A stretch of 64,000 bases of DNA from Buxus sempervirens (Eukaryota; Streptophyta; Magnoliopsida; Buxales; Buxaceae): the NCBI GenBank assembly GCA_947561395.2, contig OX387187.1, positions 28,997,829 to 29,061,828 of the forward strand, read 5' to 3'. The position numbers and the translations under genes are program-made. The stretch's first letter is position 1. The number at the start of each line of letters is the position of its first letter. The notes beneath the pieces are model-generated. The model was not told the DNA's origin and made no database searches. It saw only the letters and a list, made by a program, of their open reading frames with translations. Shown piece after piece: positions 46,503 through 60,100 of the stretch.

Positions 46503-49117
46503 GGCTCCGTTTGGTAACGATTTTGCTTTTATGCTTTTAAAAGCAAAAGAGAAAAAAAGCAATTTTATGCTTTTCGACTACTTTTTTCTTGAAGCAAAAC
46601 TGTTTGGTAAACTTTTGCTTTGCTGCTAAGAAGCAAAAAAGCATGTTTGGTAATTGCAATAGCATAGAAATTGTTTTTTTGCTTCCATAGAAGTATTGTA
46701 AACAATTGATGCACTGTACTTAGAAATATACCCAACAATATAAGTCTAATATTATAAAAGTTTCATAAAATTAGTTATTTAATTACATTCAAATAGCTAA
46801 ACAAGTAACTAATATCACCACTGTGCTAATCCATATGCACTAGCTAGTCTAAGTGCAATCAAATCTCTTAATTCTGACATCTCTCGTCGAGATTGAGCTG
46901 TCACATCAATATCTATTGGTTGTTGTGAACTTGAACCCACTAGCTCATCTTCGACCACCATTCCCTTCTTCACTTCATCTACCATCAACTCAATAAAAGT
47001 TGACCATCAACTCAATAAAAGTTGTCTCTTGATCCCCTATCCAATTTGCCACTGACTCTTCGGCATCTTCAAAAGATATATTTGTAGTAGGAATGGTTGT
47101 GAAAGCACAGCAATCCAATTTGAATAATTATCCCTGAGGTTGTGGTCACAAGTCTCATTTCTAAGTTTATTTCCCATAGCAACAACAGACCTGAGCTAAC
47201 TGTTTCCACAGCAAGTTTCCTCAAAGCAATATTGTATGGACTCCGGTGCTGTTAATGTACTAAGTGTTAATACATCTAATCTATTGTCTTGCTAAGTAGC
47301 ATCAAAACACTGCATTATCTATAAAGAAATATATCCTTATAGTAAATTAGAACAAGTCTACCAGGGAAAGAATGGAACAGTTCCATAATAGGCAACAGGG
47401 TACCATATGCCAAGTCCAAACAATATGGATCTTTGTTACTGCATGCACATTTGCATAGAGCTCATTGGAAACATTCCTGAAATGAGAAACAAGTTTTTCT
47501 AGTTTTTTCAAGTTTCATACTGCCTAAATGAAAACAACAAGCATGAGAACAGAGACATTTGGTGCCTCTGCATGCACCACCTGTTTTTTCTAGAATTGTT
47601 CATTATTTTTCTAGTTTTTCCAAGTTTCATACTACCTAAATGAAAACAGAGACATTTGGTAGTTTTTTTAGTAAAGATACTGCACGATATCAAGCCACCT
47701 AATATCACTTCATTCCCTCATGAAAATAAATCAAAAGAACATTGTTAGGTTAAACATAGAATTATCAAAGACATTCTGATAATTCGAGACAGGGTCTTGA
47801 AGTTTCTTCATCTGAATGGCTGAAACACACTTCAATGCCACATGATATGCTACAAATCTGAAGAGGGGTACCAAGGAGCTATTAAAGACGTGTTGTTTTT
47901 TATATTGATTGCTGTGTAATTTATACAAGTCAAACTCCTAAGTGAAAATCAAGAATCCTTTAAAACCAAAATGGCACGCCTATGAAGTGGCTCTCCACTT
48001 ATTTACCAAGGACATTGAAGGTTTTGATAACAATAAAAACCATTCAAGGAGTGCACAAATCTCAATACATAATTTCAAACTCTCTACTTTAGAATCGTAA
48101 ATTATTCTTACTTGGGGGTGGACACATAAGATGATCCAGGATTTGTTATTTTAGCAGAAAATTTGAATAAAATAAATAAATTTCATATACCCATAAATAA
48201 ACCGTAATCAGAGAAACTTAAAGCAAACTGAAAATTTTAAAAATCAGAAAAGGTTGCAAACAAAGATGATCATGAAATAAATACCACATGATGAAACGTT
48301 ATCACGGATAATAGTTGCACAAGAAAAACGATATTTTCATCTAACGAGAGCCCTTAATAGATCAGCTCAATGAGAAATGTCAACAACAATCACCATACGA
48401 CAGAAGAACACCACCGCATGGCTTGATGAATCCCTAGTTTATCCTTCTAGAAAGATAAGAAATCAAGAAATCCTAGAACAACATCACAAAGATCGTGGGT
48501 CGATGAAACCATCATCACTTCGATTTCCAACGATACGGAAAGATAAGAAATCAAGAAACCCTACAATTACATCGCAAAATCGGCTTGCTTACCATTTTCG
48601 CTTCTTGGAAGTAATAACAAGTTCGGAGTTTCAAGAAATCGAAATTTAACAAGAAGTTGGAATAGGGTTTTCTAAAACCATTCGTTTAACAGCGAATAGA
48701 AGCAATCAACGGAGAAGTAGATGAAAGGTAAAAATCTCTTACCGGCACCGGAGAAGATACTCAATGCAAGCAACGAAGAGTCGCCGGAGAAGAAGCCCGC
48801 CGCCGACGAGGAAGAAGTTCGTCTTCGGGTTGAAGGCAGCTTGACTCCGACGAAGGACGACCGTAGTTACGGATGCCAAAAGCTTGCTATCGGGGAGGAC
48901 GTTAGAAAATGTCGAGTGTTTTTAGAAGCAATAAAGCAATTCCATCTATAAAATGAGAAGCAACATTTCTTCGCTCCTCATGTAAAGCATTTATTGCTTT
49001 ATTACTTCTAATAAATTGCTTTAGGTGTGCAAATCCAAACAGTGCTTTTGCTTACAAAATCACTTTTTTGCTTTCAAAAACAAAAAAGTACTTTTAAAAA
49101 ACATTACAAAGGGACAC
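46503..49117. mobile_element. PIF/Harbinger-like non-autonomous element
   Basis: The left end GGCTCCGTTTGGTAACG and the right end (minus strand GTGTCCCTTTGTAATG) are imperfect inverted repeats. The element is flanked on both sides by TAA (46500-46502 and 49118-49120), the preferred target duplication of PIF/Harbinger elements. Within it, minus 46890-46820 reads REMSELRDLIALRLASAYG followed by a stop, resembling the C-terminal motif of the Myb/SANT-like protein of such elements. No nuclease gene is present. A 76-codon plus frame at 48721 is not supported as a gene. Confidence 0.62.
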
Positions 49118-49120
49118 TAA

Positions 49121-49988
49121 ATTGGCCAAATCATTCTTCCACATGACACATTCTGATCTGTCGCAACAGCCAATTAAAAGCTGCTGCGACAGAACATAAC
49201 CCCTTTCGCCTCACATATATAGCCACCACCAAATGGGCGGAGGCTCAAAGCTCGAGCAACTGTGTAGTTCCCATTTTAACAAATAACAACATATGCCCTT
49301 AACATTCTCTCTCTTCTTTCCACCATGGCTTAATTTTCGTTTTGTTTCCGCAATTCCCGCCGAAGCATCTCACTTCTAGGCCACTTGAAACAATGAGCAC
49401 AGGCGATTTCGCCCAAATTCCCCAAATCTAAACGTAAATAAACAGAGTGAAATAAGGGATAGAGGCATCGAAGCAAACCAGTGTCCGGCACTCTTTCTTC
49501 TGTGTGTTTTTGCGTTTCCCGCCTTAGGGCATCCTTCAGTCGGCTTGTGGACTCTTTCTTCTTTTCGTGATCGTGTTTCCCGCCTTAGCGCTTACATGGG
49601 ATCTTGTCGTTTAGTTGAGAATGGGCTGTTAAACATGACTTTTTTTTTTTTTGTAATGAGCTGTTAAACATTACAAAACGGAATGAATGGATGGACATCG
49701 TCTGCAGCAGAAGCTGCATACAGCCTCACATGAAGGCTGTGGGCCCCCCAAATGAATGGTGGGACCCACCCTCTGCATGTGAGAGATTGTATGCGGCCTC
49801 TGCTGCAAAGGATGCGAGTCCGGATGAAATAGTCTCCAGCATATAGTCTCCAGCATTTTACTGCAGTAATCTGTGCATGTGAAGAGAGATGTTGCCGCGT
49901 GTACCATTTCCCAGGGGTTTTTTTTTCTTTTTATATTTTCATATGCAGTACGTTACAACAAGTTGATATCGTCTTCGCCTGTGGCATA
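49121..49988. other. Spacer, no gene recognised
   Basis: Contains GCATACAGCCTCACATG-type words and GC-rich patches around 49700-49820 that look like old repeats. No exon recognised. Confidence 0.4.
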
Positions 49989-49989
49989 C

Positions 49990-50129
49990 CCTGCAGCATC
50001 GTGGGATGCTACCATGTGTAGCACCCCATAAATGCTGTATTTTTCATATTAAAAAAGGTGAAATGTCACTTAAATGGACATTTCACTTTTTTTAAAGGTG
50101 AGTTAACAGCATCCATGGGATGCTGCAGG
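49990..50129. mobile_element. 140-bp MITE-like element
   Basis: Perfect 11-bp terminal inverted repeats CCTGCAGCATC (49990-50000) and GATGCTGCAGG (50119-50129), extended by further imperfect pairing. An internal hairpin GGTGAAATGTC...GACATTTCAC lies around 50057-50087. No coding capacity. It ends exactly where the next LTR begins. Confidence 0.72.
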
Positions 50130-52530
50130 TGTAAGAACCTCATTTTTGCACCCCTTGGAAAGCCAGAAATGAAAGCCTTGAAAGACAGGTCAAACCCTAG
50201 GAAGTAGAAATTGACTTTCTAATCAAGCTGGAATTGGCTGCCATACCCTATCTCAATAGACAAGAAATCCCGACACGATTTCAACGCCACTGAGTTTGCC
50301 AAAATCAGAGTCCAAATGAAGGAGATATGAGCATAACAACCCTAAGGGGCAAAATTGTAAATAAATGCAGAAATTATGTCCATGTGGCAAAAATGTCCAC
50401 ATGTCCCTTCATTACTTCTTCATTTTCCTCTCTAAGATGATGCTCCTATGGTAAGGGAAGAAGGGTGAGGTAAATGGGAGGATGAGAGGGAGCAACAACA
50501 TCACCTAGAGAGTCATCCTAGATCATTGTTAACTTTTACATTTAAAGGAAGAGCTTGTTCTTCCCTTCTCCATCTATTGTACCCTTTAAAAACCCCCATT
50601 ACCTTTCTTTTATTTGCTTGGTCTTCTAGTTTACATCGTAGCATCATTCATCCCATGTTGTGTAATTGCATGAATTGGTGGTCTTGCATGGGTATAAGAG
50701 GTATATCATGGTAACATTAGTAGGTTTGCTTACTCCATGTCTTTAGTCAAATCTCTTGAGATTTCTACACTCAATACAAGCATATTGCACATGTATAATT
50801 TTATAATCTAAAAGTATGTGTCTCCTAAAGTTTTCCACTCTTTCCCACACTCCCATGCATATTCCATGTTTGCACCCACACACATAAGTCTCCTCTAAGG
50901 TATTTTAGATTACATGTTGACCATATTAATGCTTAGTTAGTTTTTATTTTTTGAATATGTAAATGGTGTGGTCAGTTGGACTTTGGCAAGACCTATCGGG
51001 TCCCTCTTTCTCTTCTTATTTAGAAGAAAACGAGTAGCCACTTTACTGTAAAAGAAACACCTTCTGGCCTCTTTTGGTTGCTGGGATTTCATCCCAATAA
51101 GGAGGGGAAGGCCCCTAGCCTCGTCCCCTCCTCTTCCTTTGCTTAAAAATCAAGATCATTAGTAAACTAGATCAAAACCCCAATCTCAAACCACTGCGGG
51201 CTTGCCCCAGGGCCCACAGAAGATCTGGTTACCCCAAGAGACCAAGGATCCCAAACCCTAACTGAAAATTGCAAATCTTGGTATTTTCATACTTGACCGA
51301 AAACACAGTTCAGTCAAGCAAATTTTTTTTATGGAATCAGTATGACCGAAATATAATTTCGATCATGAAGAATTAGGGTTGGGGCAAACTGTCTTTTCGG
51401 CCAAGCCCAGAAAAATCAGAAAATGCAGATTTTGTTTTCTTTTAGTTATTTTTAGTCCCTTTTAATTAAATCAAATAAATCCAATAAGGTTTTGGGCTCT
51501 CTCAAAACCCAATATAGGCCTTGGGCCCAGTGGCCCCTAATTGAGTACAAATGGACCTTCCTACTGGGCCCACCCATCCCAACCAACTCTCTTTGATTAA
51601 TTAAACAAATCTTAATTAAGGGCCATACCCTTTGAGACACAATTAAAGCCCAATAAAATACATGCTTGGATAGTTTAGATGGTTTGGCCGAGACATTGGG
51701 TGTGGGCCTATCGGGCCCCATCTCTTTCTTTAAAGAGAACCCATCCAATAAATCGAGAGATGGAAGGGATACACATCCCTTTAACCCTGAAAAGTCTTAG
51801 GTCTTCAAGCCTAAGCCTGGGAGATGGGTCCCAAGCCCATCCCTAGTCCAACTAAACCTAGATCATAACAAAGATAATAAAACTAAAGAAGGTTACAGTG
51901 AGGCCCACAAATCATCTAGGCCCACTGAATGTCATAAATCTTAATCTTAAACCCTTTTTTAACCTCAATCTAATAAAATCAATCCAACTTAAAATCCAAA
52001 ACCTTAAAGGGCTTCTAGGTTTAGACCAAGCCCAAATGAAGGACATGTGGGCTACATACTAGTCCATCTGGGATCCCGCAGGCGTTCCAACAGCGCCCGC
52101 CCAATCAAACCAAGATCACTTAAATAAAGAAGATAAAATCAAATGAAAGGGGACCTGCACCATTTAAGGGGTCCCCACATAAATCTAAAATAAAGAGTGC
52201 ACATCAGATTAGGATCGGGCGAGGTAATTAAGTTGACTTTTAACTAAGATGACTCATGGGACCCATCACCCGATAGGGCGGACTGGGGTGTCTACGGACT
52301 TCCCCGGATAGTAATCGATAACTTATTTGGAATCTCAAGCCGCATATCACCTAATATACAAACACTAGACACAAAGGTGTTTGCTTGCAACTCGTCAAAC
52401 AGTGGCGACTCCCCATCCCCCATTTCCCAAAGAGATCCCAACCTTGGCGTGCGGCCCATGGATCGACGTGCGCATAGCAGGGTCTGCCACAGGATCACTG
52501 CGGCAGACAATTTTATCCTTGTTACAACAT
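50130..52530 (+). mobile_element. LTR plus primer site of an Ogre/Tat-type Ty3/gypsy retrotransposon, truncated
   Basis: The LTR runs from TGTAAGAACC (50130) to AACA (52401), about 2.27 kb, TG...CA. It is followed at 52403 by TGGCGACTCC, an arginine-tRNA-type primer site as used by Ogre/Tat elements. Only about 120 bases of internal sequence follow before similarity ends. No gag or pol. Flanking five-mers do not match (GCAGG left), which fits truncation on the right. Confidence 0.68.
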
Positions 52531-52534
52531 TAGA

Positions 52535-54510
52535 AGCTATTTGGTAACGTTTACAAATTCAATTTTGTTGTTTTTGAGAGTGTTTGGTAACGTGTTTGAC
52601 ATTGTTTTTAATTTTTTAAAAACAAAAAACCGAAAACTTGTTTGTTAGTGAGAGTTTTCAAATCGTTTTTCAGAAAAACGGTTGAAAAACAACCCCATTT
52701 TTAAAAACCACAATTTTTTGTTTTAAAAAACGACGAATCGTGTTTTAATTTGATGGAATTTTTGTAATATCTTATTTCTTTTCTCTTCGGCAGTTTTACC
52801 TCCCGTCTCTATTCTTTAAACCAAACTCTTCTTCCTCACAAGCACGACCAGACATCAGAGAAGAAGCAGAAATGGCATTGTTTCTCAGACCAACTCAAAG
52901 CTCTCATCTATATCAATTTGTTGTTATGATTTCATTGATTACATTCATGCTGTTTTGTTACGATCTCTTCTTTGAATTTTCTGTTATTCGATGCTAATAG
53001 ACATGGGGTTTCGATATCTCCAATGTCTCCCAACAGAAAATGGTTAGCATTTATAACGCCTGTATGGATTGAAATCTCTCAAGGTCCTCACCCGATTGGA
53101 GCTATGAAATCTCTCAAGGCCCTCACCCGATTAGAGCTGAAAACCCTTTTTGTTGCTAAAGATGTGGAGAAGGCATTGGAATCCTTACTATCTTGCTTTG
53201 AACCATCTCTCAACACCTATAATTCTCATCATCAAATCTTTAGAAGGTGTAAGAAGCATCTTGTATCGGTGATTTTTGCAATCCTCACTGGAGGAGGTCA
53301 TGGATGTCAAGCTATTAGCTTCTGGTGCATGCCGGCACCTGCAGAAGCTTGTAGAACCAGAGTACAAGGACTTGATGAAAATCGTCTGAAAAACATGTTC
53401 GGAAGGGAACCTTGGTTTTTAATGATTATTTTTAAACATAATTTAGATCTCGTCATCCAATTATTTGTAATTAAAAATTGGTGATACTTTTTTCAAGTAA
53501 TTGAGAACAAGTGTCATTCACAAAGACTTTCTTCAGAAGTGACCTTTTCAACCTTTTGTAATAATGGTTTGTTTAAAATATTTGAACAAGTTTATAAGTC
53601 TTTTCAGGTTTTTTTTGGAAAAGAACTCTATGAAGTACAAACAATAATAAATGATACTTGTTCTCAATTGTTTGAAAAAAGTATTGCTAATTCGTTACAA
53701 AAAAAAAAAGTATTTCTAATTGTCAATTAAAAAGAATTGGACTTGGAGGGAATAAGGAAAGAAGACCATAACCACTACAAAGTTCAGTTTTTTTAGTGCA
53801 AGATTTCAGCAAAATGGCACGCAAGGCTCTCATCAAATCATCACCAAGCTTTATACAATTTGTCCTTCATTAATACTTTTATCTAGAATAACAAAATTAT
53901 AAAGATTTAAACGATTAAAACAGCTATGATTTTTAAATTTGTTACTACCGTCTTTAAACTGTTAACAAATAAAAATAGCTAATGGTGTGAGAGTTGTTTA
54001 TGATGGTAGGTATAGGAAGGGTTGATGGCATTGGTTAGTTTGTAATCTGTGGTATGGAATTTTGATTTGCTTATTTTTTCATAGCAACTTTATTATTGTT
54101 TAACAGCCTTTCATGTTGTATAGTAATGCATTTTTGTTGATTTTGAAAACTTTAATCATTTTTCTTAAATCAATTGTTGCCAAACAGGTTTCTTGTCACC
54201 CATTTAAAAAACCCAAAAAACAATAATTGTTACCAAACAAGTTTCTTGTCACCTGTTTTCAAAAACCCAAAAATAGTTGAAAGTGTTTTTAGTTTTCAAA
54301 CTGTTTTTAAAAAAAACAGTTGAAATTGTTTTTAGTTTTCAAATGGCCTCTTTGAAAATAGGAAACACAAAATCGTGTTTGGCATACGTAGTTTTCAAAT
54401 TGTTAGAAAAAAAAAGAGAGATTGAGAACCAAGATTGTTTTTAAAAGCCGAAACTTCCACTTTTTAAGAAACCACAAATCATGCGGCATTTTTGCAAATT
54501 TTTTTAGTTA
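52535..54510. mobile_element. Non-autonomous transposon-like block
   Basis: The left side (GCTATTTGGTAACG, then GTGTTTGGTAACGTG and A/T-rich GTTTTCAAA words) and right side (GTTACCAAACAAG, GTTTTTAGTTTTCAAA, CGTGTTTGGCATACG) are related in inverted orientation. This pattern of nested TTTGGTAAC words is common at plant element ends. The exact ends and any target duplication were not determined. Phrases such as AAGTTTCTTGTCACC are duplicated at 54190 and 54240. Confidence 0.42.
53023..53484 (+). CDS. Unrecognised ORF inside the transposon-like block
   Basis: From ATG 53023 an open frame of about 153 codons reads MSPNRKWLAFITPVWIEISQ, then HPIGAMKSLKALTRLELKTL, LESLLSCFEPSLNTY, FRRCKKHLVSVIFAILTGGG and PAPAEACRTRV. 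The composition is protein-like (balanced residues, periodic leucines suggesting helices), and its start is in phase with an open frame extending upstream to 52972. Two nearly identical phrases, CTCTCAAGG(T/C)CCTCACCCGATT, lie inside it. I do not recognise the family. It could be a captured host exon or a transposon protein; whether it is expressed cannot be judged. Confidence 0.35.
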   Translation: MSPNRKWLAFITPVWIEISQGPHPIGAMKSLKALTRLELKTLFVAKDVEKALESLLSCFEPSLNTYNSHHQIFRRCKKHLVSVIFAILTGGGHGCQAISFWCMPAPAEACRTRVQGLDENRLKNMFGREPWFLMIIFKHNLDLVIQLFVIKNW

Positions 54511-54514
54511 ATGT

Positions 54515-56970
54515 GCTCGAACCCAAGTTCGAGCCTCTCTATCTCAAAAGCAAAAAAGGAAAAGCTGGAGTTGAGAGAACAGGCAAATACAGTTTGGATG
54601 ATTTCGTTGGAGACTCTAATTTTACTCTGATCAACAATATCAATCAGCCCACGCCATGTCCGTCCCACAAGCTTGCCCTAGTTTTCCATGAATCTTCTGA
54701 ACAACTTCTCTAAAAGAGCTAAGAATTCTCACCTTTTTTCAATCTCATTGTATGTAGTATCTTGAATTTTGAATAATAATAACTTATATAAAACTAAAAA
54801 TTATTTAAAGAGGCTGTCGATAATTTAAAGTGTATCTTATGTATAATGATAAGGAGGATTAATATGGATGGTTTGATGAAGATCCAATGGTTGGATTATT
54901 TTTATGAATGTGATAGTTAATTAAATATTTTCTTTTAATCCAATTGATTGTATTTTATGAGTTTTGGTGGTGTGGCATAGTTAGCAATCATGAAATTCTA
55001 ATAGAAACATTGGGACTTGTTAACCTAATTTTGAGAAATTTCCTTATGCTAAAACTCTATTGTGGTCATGTGTGCTATTGTTTTGGGGGAAAAAAAATCC
55101 TATCGCATTGTGCTACTTTGGACGACTAAACCTAGAGAGGAAGAAAAACCGATGTTAGAGGCTGAAAGACGTGGGGATCTTCGTCTGGGTTGGTGTGTTG
55201 ATCATAGAAAGAATTGCTAAAGATCTTGGTTCGAGTATGGATTGAGTTGGTAGGTAAGTAACAATCCTTTAAAGGAAATCTATGCATTGTTTTATAGTTT
55301 AAGCAACAAACATTGGTTTTTTGAATGGATTTGATGATCTATTTGGGTAAATGTATATTGTTTTGAAAGGTTTTGAATGAATAATTTTTAGTATTCTTGG
55401 ATGATTATGCTTAAATTCTATTGTTTATGATGTTGAATTGATAATGGATGATTAGGAATGTATTGGAGATGATTTGAAAGGATTTTCAAAGAGTTCTAGA
55501 TCTGTTTTGATCGTAGAAAACCTAGAAGGAATGACTATTCCATGAAAATCCATAAATTCTTAGATTTTGCCTTCACACCAGCCTGCACTTCAACCACTAT
55601 CAAGCATAGCATATTTTTGTGTCTTCGCGCCTGTCTCGCACCTTTGCGTTAACATTGAGTGATGACTATGTTAAATTTTTAGAACTCGATAGCAAGTTTC
55701 CTACGCCTAACCTGCACCCAATGTCCCACTCTAATATCACTTGTGTTTAGTTCAGCCTTTGAAATTGCACCCTACCCACACTCGTGCAGTCGCGCGTGAA
55801 CCATTTTGTTATTCAACCGCTGTAGACACCCTAATTTGGGCTAAACTCCTTAAGAGCAAGTTTACATTCACCAAAACCCCCCTTTGCCATCCCCACTCTA
55901 AAGTCTAAACTCTATCGGCTTTCTAATCCCACTCCATTGTGTGCTTAAATATGGGCCGAGTTCAACACTACTCCAGCGCATGATAAGATATGGATTTTGG
56001 TGTAGTTGAGTTTATGAATTGGTTATTCAAAGCGAAGGCAGACAAGATGTTATATACCCCCAAAGAAAGTCCACAAGCAACTTTGGCATAGAGAAATGAC
56101 AATATTGGGAGAAAGAATCACACAATAGATGGCAAGATATTATGGTATATGGGTTATGTAGGATATGAGTACTACGATAACAGTAGTTAGACCCATTAAA
56201 ATAGTTATTATCCTTTTTTAGTAATAATACAGTTATAGTATTGTTCTTTTTACGCTTCTTAATGAAAATGATGGTTGGACCTTATAAAAGGCATTATGCA
56301 TCATTTTGTACGGTCTTAATAGAAGGCTTTATGCAGTATATGATACAAGTAAGCAAAATAAAATTTTAATTATTACCAAACACATTATATTTTTAAAATT
56401 GTAATTGAATTTGTCTTAAACAGCAGCCTTTATACAGAGGATCCATCTGATATTTAATTGGACTAGGGGGCCCTGCACGTGCAAAATAATTCAGTCACTA
56501 ATCACTATACAACTTGAAATGAGTGTTATGTGTTTAGGCCTTGTTATATAACCTCGAAATGGTGAACACATTTTTAATTTCTTGAAATCTAAGTAACTAA
56601 AATGAAGGGGTTACTAATTTGCAGGCTTCGGTCCTTCACTGGCTATAATCTAGGCCTTATAGCAATCTGGTTTGGCAAGACTTAAAATGAATTAGATTCA
56701 AGTTGCAAAATAAAGTAGAGATATATCAATAACAACAACCTGCCTAAAACATCCTTGCCAACCCCAATACATTACCAATTTCAGTTAAAATGCAACAAAG
56801 TTATTCTAAGAAACTTAATTTGTGATCTCCAATAGATATTTTTCCCCTGTTTAGGTTCTGCAACTTGCCTTTTGTTGAAGAAAACCATAAATAATAAAAA
56901 GCAGAAGTACAAAATAGAATCTATTACAGGATTACAATTGCCATAATTCTATACTATCACATGGTGCATG
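54515..56970. other. Mixed spacer, no gene recognised
   Basis: Contains a possible truncated LTR start TGTAGACACCCTAATTTGGG at about 55823, a type seen at the start of Ogre-like LTRs, but no partner end. No exon recognised. Confidence 0.4.
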
Positions 56971-56984
56971 ACGATCAATCAGAT

Positions 56985-57130
56985 GCTCAACTGGTCCCGC
57001 TGCATGATGTTCTCATCAGTTGAATCAAGTGTAGAAGGATCAGATGGGTCTGAAAACTTTGACCAGCATGTGTTAACCAAGTCAACATTCCACCAATTTG
57101 CCTTATCAAAGCTCCAGTTCCCAACACTAA
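56985..57130 (-). pseudogene. Terminal exon of an unrecognised protein
   Basis: An open minus frame rich in Trp/Asp/Asn reads NWSFDKANWWNVDLVNTCWS, then SDPSDPSTLDSTDENIMQRD and ends QLSI stop. The tryptophan-rich sequence and clean stop look like the conserved C terminus of a real protein. No matching upstream exon was identified within 3 kb, so I treat it as a fragment. Identity unknown. Confidence 0.4.
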
Positions 57131-57139
57131 ACTCCAAAC

Positions 57140-60100
57140 CATAGTGAAACTCCCAACATTATCATAGAGGGATATAATCTAGGGCTTTTTATGTCCATAA
57201 TCATGATATTTCTCGTTCCACTCCCTTTGCCAGAAATAGACCTATAGAAGTACAAAGCACTTAATCCCATCAAATAATAAAAGCAATCACAACTGAAAAT
57301 GAAAAGAAAATCATCTACCAACAGGACAACTGCCTGTTCAGCTATCTTGCGTTTGAGGAATTTGAAGAGAAGAATATAGCAATGTGTTTGCAAGGAAGAC
57401 TATAGCCAATACGAATACATACATAAAATATTTATCAAATTTGTTTATGCATTACATGAATGCTGAAGAATTATTTCAATCTTTAACCTATAGGGATGGA
57501 CCGGATTCATTTTACTGACCCTAGCTAGTTAAGATAGGGCATTGGCTATCAATTGATTGATTGATCAAAATTTATTATGCATAACCATTTCTGACTGATA
57601 GTTCCCATTCCTAATCCTGCATTTGAACCTACTTGCAACAACATCTAAAAGATATAGACTAACAAGAACATGTTTTCTGCTTATGTGTGAATAACTTCAA
57701 ATTTGGTACAAGTAATTGTCATAACCTGACATAAGATGGTGCTCCATGTATAAAAAATCGAATCTTATTATGCACCGTCACCTATTTGAATCCATGCCAA
57801 GCTAAAACTACAAGTTTATCTGGGTCTGGGTTCTCAAATTAGAGAATTTGGTTCTGAATTGGATCGGTTACAGGATGGGTTGGTTTTGCAGATGTTTTAG
57901 ACCCTGAGTTTGGAACTGGCTTGGCATCAAACCCACCCAAACCAACCTGAGTTTAAGGAAAGTTCACTATTTTAATCATTACAAAGTTAAATCTAATTTT
58001 TTTTCCCATAATTCACATATAGAAATGAGTTCTTAATTAGAAGAACAAAGACCTCAGACAGTGCAGTCACTGTCAAACAAGATTTTATAATGTTTTCAAA
58101 GTAGTTTCTTATGTACTCATACAACGTTTATTCATCTAATGAAAAACTTGGTCCGAGGTTAATTCAAATCTTTACAAACATTTCATGTACATACACAAAT
58201 TGGAGCAAACCCATAATCATAAATCTCATTTATCAAGTTTGACGTATCCACTTTTTTTGTATATACTGAATAATAGAAAATTTCTGTTCAAAAGGATAGT
58301 TAATGTTTATTATGATGCCTAACATTTGACATAAAAAAATTTGTGTAGGATATACCTCTCTCTGGAAAACGAGTTGGAAATCTCAGTTATGCTCAAAACA
58401 GTGCTGCTCTATATGGTGTCTAATTGTCCTTTTATATGATCAAGATCCACTGAAAGAACACGAATCCTAACAAATCATATTGCATATGACACCTTATGCG
58501 GTTAAAGGAACCAGCAGAAAGTTTGTGTTACATAATATCCATGGGGTCTACTCCTTCCATAATTTGATCAAGAGATTTAATGATCAGTAATATCCGCTAG
58601 AATAACCAGAATCCAAAGATGTACTCAAATGACTATCCTCGAAAGGAATTAACTCAGACAGAAGACAAAAAGGTGAAAACCTACCAGAAAGACAAATGTG
58701 AACACCTGATCTGAAGTAGACCCTTGATTACACACTGTTTTCCCCCTTCATTTAAAACTGAATTACCTAAAGACAACATGAAACCTAAATTGAGGATGAC
58801 TCGATTACCTCTCTCATAACTCTACCATTTTACACACCTCTCAAGAACCTAGATACTAATTAACATGAAATCACATTGAGGAAACCACTACTGAACTGGT
58901 TCAGTCATACAAAAATTATATGATCTTAAAAAAATCAAAAATACTTTCAAAATTTTAAATTAAGTACAATAAAATTATAGTAATACAAAATGATACCATT
59001 TGATGAGAGAAACAGAACAACACACACCACAACCCCCCACCCCCCCCAAAAAAAAAGAACACACTGGAGTTAGTCAGATACAAATTGGATACTCATAATA
59101 ACAGTGAAGACACAATTTTTGACATGTGGTGGAGAAACAAGGTCCATATTGACAACCATACATACATGGGATAAATACTTTGTTATTTTTGTTCCTTCTG
59201 TATTTAAGCAGAACAATATTATTCTAGCTATTGATGCAAAAGCATCAAATAACCTGAGATTTTTGAGTCAAACAAGTTAGCCACCTGGACTTGTGCCCAA
59301 TCAAGAGACATTTCCCACATGAGAGAAAAAGATAAGCTTCTACATAAATTTTGCTCATGTCAAACAATGAAGGAAAATTCAACAATAAATAGACACCAAT
59401 ATATAAAGTCAAATCTTATATTTCTAATTTCGATGCTCATAAGAATCTGATCACGTAAAGCTTAAGAATTTTTGCATAACATAGAATTGATTCACATTCT
59501 TACAGAGAAGTGGAAAAATAACATTTTCTAAATGTTAGCAAAAATAAAAGGTACAAACTTCCATAGAAGACTTATCATTATTCATTAGTGCCATATGGCC
59601 CACAGTGAAAGCAAAGTAATAATATTAAACAAGAAACTTGCTGCACTTGACAAGGATAAGAAACATGCACTTGACAAGGATAAGAAACAAATGCGAATCT
59701 TTTCAGAATAATCAAATGGATAAGTAGTTAACTGACAATTGAAGTATTACTTTGCCTTTCCCTAAAACATGAAAGCCATACACTGAAGAGAAAAAATGGA
59801 AAAAAGAAATCCAGGAATGAGACGGTCAGTACTAAGTAACCCTTCTAGATCATGATACAAGAGACAGAAATATTAAACAGAACTCCCCAAAACTTCAGCA
59901 ACCATGTGTTCATCTCCAAACAAGATAGAAAGTGATGAACATAAAAGAAGTCAAATGAACCCGTTCTGCTCTCCTATGGCCTTTTAAATTGATAAATTTG
60001 CTTTCCTCTGAATGGCAGGGAAGAGAAACAGAAAACCTCTACTCTCCTTGTTCTCTAGCATTTTGACTTTCTTTGTCTGGCAGATCTACTTTTGAATTTT

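Noticed and set aside
48721..48951. 76-codon plus ORF as a gene
   Set aside because: Lies within the PIF/Harbinger-like element, with charged low-complexity sequence and no recognisable domain.
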